This document shows positions 29,760 through 40,111 of a DNA stretch of 64,000 bases, piece by piece (position 1 is the first letter of the stretch; each line of letters begins with the position of its first letter). This stretch comes from Coenobita brevimanus (lineage: Eukaryota > Arthropoda > Malacostraca > Decapoda > Coenobitidae), in contig JAVRFU010000150.1 in NCBI GenBank assembly GCA_032717465.1, positions 48,400 to 112,399 of the forward strand. Direction: 5' to 3'. The notes below the pieces were generated by a model, which saw nothing but the letters and a program-made list of their open reading frames with translations, was not told the DNA's origin and did no database searches. Made by a program: the position numbers and the translations under genes.

Positions 29760-29885
29760 ACACTTTGAGGATTTTATGGTACTGAAGGGTTAATGAAAGC
29801 TATATGTAACCCCCTAACAGTTAAGAAATTCTTTCACAAAGTGAATAAAATCCTCTGCAGATAGCAAGATCATAATGAAACAGTC
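29760..29885 (+). repeat. Dispersed hairpin repeat, copy C
   Basis: Contains TACTGAAGGGTTAATGAAAG, GTAACCCCCTAACAG and AAATCCTCTGCAGATAGCAA. It aligns with copies at 25780 and 39133; GGGTTA and TAACCC form the hairpin stem. Confidence 0.5.
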
Positions 29886-30597
29886 ATACGACTACGAGTT
29901 AAGGAGAAAGGATCCAAGCCATTCCACCATGCGACATGAAAAAAAAATCCCAGAACCCCATTTCTACAGTACTTGCTTTCAACTCAAAATGCCCATGAAG
30001 CAGAGTATCCTTACATTGGGAACTCTGTGTTGAGCTTCTGTCCTATGTCCTCAAGTGGAGTGCGGCAGCCATGGTGGAGAGACTCTTCTGTCTCGTCAAG
30101 TGGGAACTGGAAAAAAAGAAAGAGATGGTGGTGAGCATTAATCTCATTCAAAAGATTAAAGTGACTGGCAAGTCATATTCACTTCACTAAGATGATTTTT
30201 TTATTGCAAGCTATTCCTCTTATCTCTAGACAACTTTGTTTGCCTTGTAGTGGCCTTTTGAACTGAAGGGTTTAGCATGAGACAAGAGAGGGAAAGTGGT
30301 GGTGTCAATTTCGTTCCAAAGGTTTAGATGGTAGGCAGGTCAAACTCAGCATAACTCTTCATGCTATACTTCTGGATAAATACATCAACCTGTAATCTAT
30401 TTCCTTATTTGGATACAAAATCATATTAAATTTTAAACTGTTTAAAATAAAATGACAATCATTACTCAACACATGCAAAATCACTGACATACAGACATTC
30501 CTGATATGATGCAAACCCCAGCTTTCAGAAATAGGTACTTATGGAAGTCTTACATTGTGCTTTCAATGATTATTTTATTACTGTAGTGTGTATAGTA
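29886..30597. other. No gene recognised
   Basis: An open frame on the plus strand is longer in the mirror copy (48947-48690) than here, where a run of nine A's near 29939-29947 breaks it. No domain recognised. A fourth weak match to the hairpin repeat (CCTTTTGAACTGAAGGGTTT) lies at about 30247. Confidence 0.4.
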
Positions 30598-30905
30598 CAA
30601 GGTGTGACAAAAAAGAAACAGGACTTTGGCTGCTAATGACACAATTCACCAGCCACACAGTATTGAAGTACATCATAGTGTTGCCCAACATCTCTGCACT
30701 GTATGAGAAAAGCAGCACTTCAATTAACCTATTATCTTTCTTTTCACAGGTGGTTTTGTAGCTCCTGTCAAGTGCCCTCTGTCACAGAATGAGCCTTGAG
30801 CAAAGGATTAACATCAGATTCTTGGTTAACTTGGGAAAAACTTCAGCAGAAGTTGAACAAGGCCGTAAAATGTTGCAGGAGAACCTGGATAGGATTCATC
30901 ATTGA
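30598..30905 (+). mobile_element. Mariner-like / GVQW-type transposase scrap
   Basis: AAGGTGTGACAAAAAAGAAA at 30600 resembles a mariner-type terminus. A 38-codon frame at 30789-30905 starts MSLEQRINIRFLVNLGKTSA, like the N-terminal helix-turn-helix of mariner-family transposases (FLV-LGK-A pattern), and ends at TGA. A pyrimidine tract ending TTTTCACAG precedes it. Only the 5' end of an element is left. Confidence 0.5.
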
Positions 30906-30957
30906 AGCCAGATGAGGGAAATGAAATTCAATGCAAAAAAATGTACAATATTGGAAA

Positions 30958-33210
30958 TGGATCTATCTATCTCTTGCCAGATGCCTTAATCCTGTAAGGG
31001 GTGGCAACAAACAAATCGCCTCCAAGCTGACTTGTCCCCGGCATTTCATTGCCCTGATCCCAGCTAACACACCCCTTTCTCATATACTTCTCCATTCCAT
31101 CCCTCCATCTCATCCTTAGCCTCCTTCTTCCTCTCCCCCACTTCCACCTCACTCACATACACTCTCCTCGTCACTCTCTCACTCTCCATCCTCTCCACAT
31201 GGCCAAACCACCTCAATGTGTTTCTCCCAACACTTCCTATCCCATCCACATCCACACCACAATGCTCCTTCACTTCCTCATTTGTCAGTCTCTCTCTCCA
31301 TGTGACTTCACATCCTCCTCTTAAATAACTTATTTCCACTGCTCTCACTCTTGACCTGCGTCTCTCCAACAACGTCCAAGCTCCACTTGCATATGTTAGA
31401 GTTGGTATCACAATACTGTCATGTAGTAGCTTTATCAATTCCATGCTCACTTCCCTGTTTCTTATCACTGCTTTCAAGGAACCAGCAACCTTTCTTCCTT
31501 GTTGTACCCTTTCAAGCACTTCACCCTCTAAACTTCCATCCTTACTCATCACACTACCCAAGTATTTAAATGCACTCACATTTTTCATTTCTTCCACATC
31601 CAACCCCACTGTACATTCACTGACATCACTTCTCTCGAAGACCATGGATAACTTTACTCTTCCCTACATTCATCTTTAGATCCTGTTTCTTACAGACTCT
31701 CCCAAACACATCCACCAAGCCTTGCAGCTCACCTTCATCTTCACTTAACATAGTATCATCTGCAAACAACAGTACAAGGAGTTTCCAAACACTGACCTCT
31801 CTCATTAGGGCCACTCGAACATCCACTGCCCTACACTGTATCTGTTTTATAACCCCATCCATATACAGATTGAACAACCATGGAGACATGACACACCCTT
31901 GATTCAATCCAACCTTCAAATAGAAAATTTAACTCAGTTAACTATCCATACGCACTACGGCCTTAGCACCTCACACATATCTTCACAGAATTCAACAACT
32001 TCCCATCTACCCCAAATATTCTTAATACAGTCCACAATGCTTGTCTATCCACCCTGTCCTATGCTTTCTCGAAATCCGTGAAGGCCGCATACAACTACTT
32101 TCTAGAAACTTTTCCACTAAAGATCTAAGAATGAATATCTGATCTATACAACCTTTTCCCTTCTTAAAGCCTCCCTGTTCTTCTCCAATTAATTCCTCTG
32201 TTATTTCCCTAACTCTGTCAATAACCATCCTACAGTATACTGTTCCTATTACACGAACAAGACAAATGCCCCTGTGATTACCACGCACTTCTGTTTTCCC
32301 TTTCCCTTTGTACTGTACAAGGAAATAATTATACCTGACTTCCAATCCTCCACGACTCTACCTTCCTCCCAGGCCAATCTGCACATCTTCCACATCCATT
32401 CTACTACGATCTCTCCCCTATGCTTCAGCACTTCAAAACACACTCCATCAATTCCTGCAGCTTTTCCCATTATGACTTTTATCATTGCTTCTACAACTTC
32501 TATTCTACTGATTTCTTCCTTTCCTCTCACATCCATCCTTCTCCCAGCCACTCCCCGGCCACTTATACTTGCATTACTTTCATGCTCAATGTTCAACAAT
32601 TCATTAAAGTGCTCTCTCCATCTGCTCACTTTTTCTCTTTCTCAACTAGTAATCTACCATTTTTATCTTTCACTCCCCTACTAACTTAACTGCCACCCTG
32701 TCTGACTCTCTTTATCTCTTTCCAAAACATTTTCATACATTTCTTCCACTTGAAATTCAAATTCCTTCCAAATTCCTCATCCACTCTCTTTTACTCTCTC
32801 TTATAAATCTTTTCACCTCTCTCATCCTTTCTACATATAACTCTCTCTACCATCTCTCAACTTCTTCCACGCCCTTATTTCTCATTCATTCATTATATAC
32901 TTTTTTCTCTTGTGCCACAGCCTGTCCCACCTCCTCATTAAACCATGGTGTTCCTTGCACTCCCTTTCGTCTTCTCTTCACCCCACAAACCATCTCACAT
33001 GCTGGACACATTTCTTCTGTGAATATCTTACACACACCTTCCACGTCCCCCATCTGCTCCAATTCATGTTTACCCAATCTTTCCCCTACTTCTCTCTTAT
33101 ATTCTGCCTTCTTCTCATCCTCTTGTAACCTTTCAATGCTCCTTGCAAATACTCCTTCCTCCTGTCCTTCCCTTCTTCTATTTCTCCATTTTACTTGGAC
33201 CTTGATTCCA
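30958..33210 (-). pseudogene. RTE-A copy 5
   Basis: Minus strand, from the linker (KVQVKWRNRRREGQ) through RRKGVQGTPWFNEEVGQAV, the SRWREHFNELLNIEH region, KAAGIDGV, palm sequence with the FMDLEKAYD motif decayed, LNQGCVMSPWLFNLYMDG, LLFADDTML, and RWFGHVERMESERVTRRV, to the standard 3' terminus with GATC-type tail at 30958. At least six frame changes. The endonuclease is absent; upstream it is fused to another RTE-A C-terminal fragment. Confidence 0.88.
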
Positions 33211-33660
33211 TACATGCTCCTCTCAAATAACTCATATACACTGCTCTCACTCTTGATTTCTGTCCCTCCAACAACGTCCAAGCTTCAATTCCATACATTT
33301 GAGCTGATATCACAATACCATCATGTAGTGGCTTTTTCACTTCCATGCTCACTTTCCTGTTTCTTATCATTGCTTTCAAGGAACCAGCAATCTTTCGTCC
33401 CTGTTGCACCATTTCAAGCACTTCACCCTCTAAACTTCCATCCTTACTCATCACACTACCCAAGTACTTAAATATATTCACTTTTCTCATTTCCTCATCA
33501 TCAAACCTCACTGTACTTGTACATTCACTGACATCACTCTCTTAAAGACCATAACTTTACTCTTCCCAACATTCACCTACAGATTTCGTTTCTTACACAC
33601 TTTTCAACTCTCATCCACCAAGCCTTGCACCTCCCGTTCGTCTTCACATACGAAATTCAT
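33211..33660 (-). pseudogene. RTE-A C-terminal fragment fused to copy 5
   Basis: Minus strand: FKYLGSVMSKDGSLEGEVLE, VQQGRKIAGSLKAMIRNRK, GIEAWTLLEGQKSRVRAV, MSYLRGAC, then directly the linker of copy 5 at ATGGAATCAAGGTCC. The same-orientation 3'-part-before-5'-part order points to recombination or deletion between tandem copies. Confidence 0.85.
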
Positions 33661-33799
33661 CTCAACCAATCTCTTCCCGTCACATCACTAACATATTCAA
33701 TCCCATTATTGTGATCAGCTCACATTCTCATTTCTACCTTCCACCCCCCCCCCCAAAATGTCATTATAGGATCAAATATACTACATCACATCATCAAGG
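33661..33799. other. Spacer with poly-C run
   Basis: A run of about 13 C's near 33745-33757; the mirror run of G's at about 45070 is shorter (about 8). No gene. Confidence 0.7.
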
Positions 33800-36581
33800 A
33801 GGAGTGTTTATAGTTGTGAGTAAAAGATGGAAGAAGAACATAAGAGAGTATGGATCAGTTGGGTCAAGGATTCTGTGGGTAAGACTGAAAGTTGGAATAC
33901 AAATGTGGGCGATTCTGTGCGTGTATGCGCTAATGCAAGATCGTGCAAGCAGAGTGAGAGAAGAGTTCTGGACAAATGTGAAAGTGTGCATGGAAAAGTT
34001 TGGAAGGAATGGGAGAGTATTTTTGATCGGCGATATGAATGGTTTCCTGTAAGCCAAGAAACCATTTACAACGCTGGGTGGTAACAATATAACCAAATCA
34101 TAAGTGCTCCTTACGTGTCAGCAAGTGGGTTGGTGGAGGGTTAGTGCCCCTCCCCGTAAAACAAATAACTCAAGAGTCAAATGGCCACCCTTTACGGGAT
34201 TATGACGTCTGGCAATAGATAGATAGATAGATATGAATGGTAAAGTAGGGAATGTGAAGGTGGATGGAATAGTTGGTGGGTGGGGTGTGCCTGCTGAGAT
34301 AGATGAGAATGGCAGTGTGTTAGTGGACATTTGTGCTGGGAGAGGGTTGGTGATAGCCAATACCCTCTTCAGGCACAAGATGATCCACAGGTATACATGG
34401 CGAGTGATGAGAAGGGTGGGTGGTGAACTGAAAGGAAGGCAATGATTGATTATGTGTGTGTGGATGAAAGGATGCGAAGATGTGTAATGGATACAAGAAC
34501 TTACAGAGGTTGGGGGAGTGAACTTTCTGACCACTACTTGGTGGTGGTCAGAATCAAGGTCCAAGTGAAATGGAGAAATAGAAGGGAAGAACAGGAGGAA
34601 GTACTTCATGCAAGGAGGGTAGAAAGGTTACAAGAGGATTAAAAAGGCAGACTATAAGAGAGAGAAAAGAAGGAGGAATTGGGTAAATATGAATTACAGC
34701 TGATGGGGGACATGGAAGATGCGTGCAAGATATTCACAGAAGAAATCTGTGCAGCATGTGACGTGTTGTGTGGGGTAGAAGAGAAGACGAAAGGGGTGCA
34801 AGGAACAGTATGGTGGAATGAAGACGTGAGACAGGCCGTGCCACAAAAGAAGAAAGCATGTAGTAAAGGGATGAGAAACAAGGAAGCGGAAGAAGTTAAG
34901 AGACGGAAGAGAGAGTTATATGTCGAGAGGAACAGAGAGGTTAGAAGATTAGTAAGAGAGAGTACAAAGGGAGTGGACGAGGAATTTGGAAAAAAATTTG
35001 AGTGTAAAGTACAGGGAATGTAAGAAAATGTTCTGGAAAGAAGTAAAGAGAATTAGACAGGGTGGGACAGAGAGACATTAGGATGGAAGTTGTGGAAGCA
35101 ATGAAAAAAGTTAAAATTGGGAAATCCCTAGGAATTCATGGAGTGAGTGGTGAAATGCTGAAGCATGGGGGAGAGATAGTAGTAGAATGGATGTGGAAGA
35201 CGTGCGGATTAGCCTGGGAGGAAGGTAGAGTCCCAGAGGATTATAAGACGGGCAATAATTATTCCCTTGTACAAAGGAAAACGGGAAAAAGAGTGTCTGG
35301 TAATCATAAGGGCATTTGTCTTCTTGGAGTAGTACGAAAAGTATATGGTAGGATCCTTAGTGACAGAGTAAGGGAAATAACTGTAGGAATTAGTTAGAAA
35401 AGAATAGGGAGGTTTTAGGAGGGGAAAGGGTTGTGTAGATCAGATATTCAGTCTTACATCTTTAGTGGAAATTTCCTAGAGGAGGGAAAGAAGTTCTATG
35501 CAACCTTCATGGATTTGGAGAAAGCATATGACGGGGTGGATAGACATGGGTTATGGAAAGAATTAAGAATATCTGGAGTAGATGAGAAGTTGTTGAATGC
35601 CGTGAAGAGCAGGTATTGAGGGCTCTAGTGACTGTGGATAGTGACTGAGTGAATTTCTCTATTTGAAGGTTGGATTCAAACAGGGATGTGTCATGTCTCC
35701 ATGGTTGTTCAATCTGTACATGGATGAGGTTATAAAAGAGATAGAAGGTAGGGTACTGGATGTTGGAGCAACCCTAATGAAACAGGGCATTGTTTGAAAC
35801 TCCCTGTATTGTTGTTTGCAGATGATACTGTGCTGTTAAGTGAAGACGAAGGGAAGCTGAAAGGCTTGGTGGATGAGTTTGGGAGTGTGTGTAAGAAACG
35901 GAATGCAAAGGTGAATAAAGTTATGGTCTTTGAGAGAAGTGAAGTCAGCAAATGTGCACTGAGGTTGGATGAGGAAAAAATGGAAAAATAGGAGTGCATT
36001 TTAGTACTTGGGTAGTGTGATGAGTAACAATGGAAGTTCAGAGGATGAAGTGCTTGGAAGTGTACAACAGGGATAAAAAGGTTGCTAGTTCCTTCAAAGC
36101 AGTGATAAGAAACAGGGAAATGAGAATGGAAGTGAAGATGTTACTACATGACAGCATTGTGATACCAACTCTGACATATAGAAGTGAAGCTTGGACCTTG
36201 TAGGAGGGACAGAGGTCAATAGAGAGAGCAGTGGAAATGATTTATTTGAGACAAGCATGTGGAGTCACATGGAGAGACTGACAAATAAAGAAGTAAAGGA
36301 GCATTGTGGTGTGGATGTGGATGTGACAGGAAGCACTGGGAGACATACATTGAGGTAGTTGGGCCATGTAGACAGGATGGAGACTGATGAGGAGTGTATG
36401 TGAGTGAAGTGGAGGGGATGCCAAGGATGAAATGGATGGATGGAGTGGAGAGGTATATGAGAGGGGGGGGTGTGCTAGAAGCAGGGCAATGAAATGGCAG
36501 GGGACAGGGGGACATGGAGGCGATTTGTTTGTGGCCACCTCTTATGGGATTAAAGCGTCTGGCAATAGACAGATAGATAGG
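33800..36581 (+). pseudogene. RTE-A copy 6, interrupted by SINE-G
   Basis: From the endonuclease (FIVVSKRWKKNIREYGSVGS, LIGDMNG) to the GATA tail at 36563-36581. Segments: 33800-34042, SINE-G, 34230-36581. It keeps the correct frame over the GT run that is slipped in copy 1 (YVCVDERM). Later motifs: PEDYKTGNNYSL, GFRRGKGLCRSD-like decayed region, MDLEKAYDGVDRHG, CVMSPWLFNLYMDE, LLFADDTVLLSEDE. More than ten stops or shifts; inactive. Confidence 0.88.
34043..34229 (+). mobile_element. SINE-G, 5'-truncated, with perfect TSD
   Basis: About 187 bp starting inside the SINE-G core (TTTCCTGTAAGCCAAG) and ending with the shared 3' terminus and GATA run. GATATGAATGG at 34032-34042 and 34230-34240 is a perfect 11-bp target duplication inside the RTE-A endonuclease. 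AATGG is also present at this point of the SINE-G consensus, so the 5' junction used 5-bp microhomology. Confidence 0.92.
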
Positions 36582-36924
36582 TATTAAAAGATGCACTTGG
36601 GTTTTTCTGGCTCTATGAAATCTGCGTATTCTGCATCTTTAGGTGGGAAAACAGATCTGGATGATGATGATGATGACGATAATATCAAACTTTAAATAAC
36701 CTTCAATAAAGTTTGTTTAATTAACCCTGGCCTCCCCATCACCCCTTACAGCCAGCCCAGTCCACAGGCAAAAACAAAATTACAAAAAGCATAATACACT
36801 ACATTAAAACCACCATCATCATCCAACCCTTTCCTTTATCAGATATGGCTTCAGGAAATCAGTAACAAAATACTACAGTCCCCATACAACACTAGGTAGG
36901 TCAATAGATAGATAGCAGTGTAAT
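36582..36924. other. No gene; (GAT)n microsatellite
   Basis: A GAT trinucleotide run at about 36661-36680 and a short GATA run near 36903-36915. Nothing else recognised. Confidence 0.6.
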
Positions 36925-37380
36925 GTGGTAGAATAGTTAGACCTGGATGGTAAAGGAAGAGGATATTCTTAGGCTCAGACATACAGCAGTGATAATTATG
37001 TTATGGGTGTGTAGTGCATCCTTGAATGATAGGCCTGAAGGTAATAATATTACTATTGCAGGGTTATTATTACAAATGAAGAGTTAAGAGGAAGAATGGT
37101 ACTTGAATGTATTGGTGGTGTGATGAGGAGGGGTAGAGTGAGATGGTTTGGCCATGTTCATAAGATGGAACATGAGAACTGGGTGTGGAAGGTGAAGGAT
37201 GTGAGCGTCAAGGGTAGGGTTGTGAGAGGCAGAGCAAAAAAGACCTTGGACAGGGTCATACAGTGTGCCCTCAGAGATAAGGGGACTGAATAGGCAGGCT
37301 GCCAGAAATGGAGCAGTGTGGAGAACTGCATTTATGTGATCAAAGCAGATATATGCAGTTATGTAGGAACTTTAACTGAA
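36925..37380 (+). pseudogene. PHD-RT LINE 3' fragment
   Basis: Plus strand remnant of the PHD-RT C-terminus: KEEDILRLRHTAVIIML, then after a frame change LECIGGVMRRGRVRWFGHVH and VRGRAKKTLDRVIQCALRDK. The PHD finger and palm are not included. No AAACG tail is seen, so the 3' end is lost. Confidence 0.8.
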
Positions 37381-38020
37381 TGAATGAAAGAGTGAAGGGT
37401 GGCCTGAAAAACTGTTATGCAGTATACGACATGAACAGGCTTTTTCACATGAATGGGCAAATAGGTAGATAGCAGGATGGTGCGATATGATCTGAAAATT
37501 GTGTGCACGAAGATGACCCCATTTGAAGGAACAGTTGACCACTTAATAATGTAGTGGAAATACTATAGAATGGAGAAGAGAGCTACAGGAAGAAATACAG
37601 ACCGTCCGGGAAGAGGAAATGGGAAGGAATAAAGAATAGGGAGGCCAGAGGAGTGGCATAATGTATTAGGTCTGGTGATCTCTGTGAAATGGGGAATGAT
37701 AGAAGTAGCTAAAAAGTTTTCAGCAAAAGTGTGGGAGATGAGGAAGTAGAAAGCATCAGGGGAACTGAGAGAGAGAGAGAGAGACAAAAAAATGTATATC
37801 CCCAATGCGCCGGTCAACTTGTATAGCCGTCACGATTTTAGGTGCGGAGCAAAGCTGGTCGACTTGTATAGCGTCTTCCCATCACCCATTGAACTTTAAC
37901 TTATCCCTACTCATTGAAGGGACCACATGGAGACGAGGGGATACTTTCATTTGAAAGAGGATGAGTTGATGAGTCTTATGTATCTTTACCTTTGTCTCTA
38001 GCTGTTATAGTTTGGCTGAT
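37381..38020. other. Non-coding with 16-bp direct repeat
   Basis: Contains a (GA)n run at about 37769-37783 and the words GGTCAACTTGTATAGC (37812-37827) and GGTCGACTTGTATAGC (37857-37872), 45 bp apart. In the mirror arm both words are identical. Their spacing and GTCGAC core suggest a transposon subterminal repeat; origin unknown. Confidence 0.5.
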
Positions 38021-38712
38021 ACAGGGAGGTCCCAAGGATACAAGCAGTCATGTTCAATTTGGCAAAATCGTATAATGAATTCTCGTATAACAAAACACGT
38101 AACTAATGGTAAAATATCGGTAGGGGTCAAGGACCCCGTCAAAGGCAAGTTTTGAAGCTAAAATTTACGATACCAAATGCAACAAACATATCTATATTAC
38201 TGAACTGAAGAGAAAGCAATCTGAAAAACCAAATAGTATGCAAATAACATGACTGCACAATAATTAAACATATAAAATATGCATAACACTCATCTACAGG
38301 TGGTAATGTTGTGTTGGAAGAGGGAAGATAGCAGTCTCCTGCTGAGCAGTGTCGCCAAATTCCCAAACCCATATTATTGTACCCGGCACGTTAAAATTAT
38401 CACTTTTTTATCAAAATTATCTCACTCATAAACAAAGGCATTTCTTCACAAAAATTGGTAATTACTGTGGAATTGATATATTTATATGTGGAGTGATTAA
38501 TTAACATTACTGAATTTGTTTAACTGTTAAGTACCTTCCAGATTATAATACTGGTTATCGTAACTTACTAAATCCTTCAGTTGTACTAGTGTTACAGTTG
38601 ACTTGTCAATTTTGCAATCCCTGATTTATTTTTCAGATTATGAAATTATGAGTTACCACATTATTGCATGCATGCTATCGCATATCGCAAAGTGTGCCAA
38701 ATATCACATATT
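38021..38712. other. Possible pogo/Tigger-like terminus, otherwise non-coding
   Basis: TACAGGGAGGTCCCAAGGAT at about 38019-38038 resembles the CAGGGAGGTCCC-type end of pogo-class elements next to a TA. No matching second terminus and no transposase were found, so this is a weak call. The remainder is AT-rich without genes. Confidence 0.3.
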
Positions 38713-39003
38713 GTGAGGCAATGATAGACTACGTGTGTGTGGATGAGCGAATGAGAAGACAAGTGTTGGATGCAAGAGTGTGGAGAGGGTGGGGGAATGG
38801 AGTCTCGGACCATCAATTAGTGATGGCCAAGGTAGAGCTGCAAAGATAGTGGTTGAGGAGACGAAGGGAAAGACAGGAGGAAGCAACTCCTGTGAGAAGA
38901 GTGAAGAAATTGCAAGATAGTGAGAAAATGACAGAGTATAAGAGCATAGTGGAAAAAAGATTGGGAAGGTATGCGCTAGAGCAGATGGAAGGGGTGGAAG
39001 ACG
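38713..39003 (+). pseudogene. RTE-A fragment (copy-2 subfamily)
   Basis: Nearly identical to 12188-12478: AMIDYVCVDERMRRQVLDAR, VSDHQLVMAKV, a TAG, then RRRRERQEEATPVRRVKK. Truncated on both sides with no tail; the right end passes abruptly to unique sequence after GTGGAAGACGTACAG. Confidence 0.85.
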
Positions 39004-39132
39004 TACAGTACTGTGTGATCACTACTATACTTTAGCACTGTCTACCTATGAGAAAATTCTGTAACTGCACAATGAGTATCCTAACCCACTGAGTCTGAGA
39101 TGTCAAATTTCAATTTCTTATTGTCAATTCTT

Positions 39133-39262
39133 GATGATTCCATTCAGTTAAGGAGAGATTTTTTGAACTGGAGGGTTTAGAAGTAGCTTTAATAAACCCC
39201 TTCAATAACAGAAGCCTTTCTTAAGTTGAATCAAATCATCTGGGAGCAGCAAGACTAAACTA
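39133..39262 (+). repeat. Dispersed hairpin repeat, copy A, beside the palindrome axis
   Basis: Near-palindromic: GATGATTCCATTCAGTTAAG on the left pairs imperfectly with CTTAAGTTGAATCAAATCATC-like sequence on the right, around the stem GGAGGGTTTA / TAAACCCCTTC. The mirror is at about 39582-39690. It aligns with 25780-25925 and 29760-29885. Confidence 0.6.
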
Positions 39263-39346
39263 AAAGGAAAGTCACCAAGATTGAAGGGATTAAAACTGTA
39301 ACATACAAAGAGATACCCACTACTATTTCTGATCACCACCTACCTG

Positions 39347-39511
39347 AGGGAAGATTCCATAATTGAATCCTGGGTGTCCTTAAAGCTTGTGTCACTGACA
39401 GCCTGTGGGTTTAGGATCAGGTGCTCTCTGGGGGTGATGGTAATGGTGATAGGGGCTGAGGGTGGCTCTCCGAGAGGCTCTGGAGTTGACTCACTCCCAG
39501 GGGGGGTTCTC
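39347..39511 (-). CDS. Candidate single-copy exon in the palindrome centre
   Basis: Minus strand: a possible acceptor AACATACAG ends at 39512, followed by an open, GC-rich frame (KRTPPGSESTPEPLGEPP, SAPITITITPREHLILNPQA, VSDTSFKDTQDSIMESSL), and a consensus donor CTCAG/GTAGGT at about 39346. The base composition contrasts with the AT-rich surroundings. No domain is recognised; the sequence is Pro/Ser/Thr-rich and likely disordered. The frame also extends upstream to an ATG at 39588 in the right arm, but the left-arm counterpart lacks that ATG. The protein family is unknown and the call rests on splice signals and composition only. Confidence 0.35.
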
Positions 39512-39817
39512 TTCTGTATGTTTACAGTTTTAATCCCCTTCAATCTTGGTGACTTTCCTTTTAGTTTAGTCTTGCTGCTCCCCATTTGATTCAACTTAAG
39601 AAAGGCTTCCTGTTATTGAAGGGGTTTATTCAAAGCTACTTCTAAACCCTCCAGGTTCAAAAAATCTCTCCTTAACTGAGATGGAATCATCAAGAATTGA
39701 CAATAATAAATTGAAATTTGACATCTCAGACTCAGTGGGTTAGGATACTCATTGTGCAGTTACAGAATTTTCTCATAGGTAGACAGTGCTAAAGTATAGT
39801 AGTGATCACACAGTACT

Positions 39818-40111
39818 GTACGTCTTCCACCCCTTCCATCTGCTCTAGCGCATACCTTCCCCAATCTTTTTTCCACTATGCTCTTATACTCTGTCATTTT
39901 CTCACTATCTTGCAATTTCTTCACTCTTCTCACAGGAGTTGCTTCCTCCTGTCTTTCCCTTCGTCTCCTCAACCACTATCTTTGCAGCTCTACCTTGGCC
40001 ATCACTAATTGATGGTCCGAGACTCCATTACACCCTCTCCACACTCTTGCCTACAACACTTGGCTTCTCATTCGCTCATCCACACACACGAAGTCTATCA
40101 TTGCCACACAA
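39818..40111 (-). pseudogene. RTE-A fragment, mirror of 38713-39003
   Basis: Same fragment in the right arm, with a further frame change (VEKRLGKVCARADG) caused by a small indel. Confidence 0.85.

Larger units (their letters stand above)
14838..39311 (+). repeat. Left arm of giant inverted repeat
   Basis: The entire arm recurs in reverse complement at 39512-64000. Coordinate pairs sum to about 78,800-78,840 throughout (for example 18327 with 60471, 34043 with 44781, 14838 with 64000). Visible differences are scattered substitutions, homopolymer-length changes and a few longer indels, while the transposon content is identical. The window ends before the outer boundary of the right arm, so the true arm may be longer. 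Confidence 0.97.

Noticed and set aside
39508..39594. N-myristoylation-like start MGSSKT for a protein beginning at 39588
   Set aside because: The left-arm counterpart lacks the ATG and matches the hairpin-repeat consensus better, so the ATG is probably a derived accident in repeat DNA.
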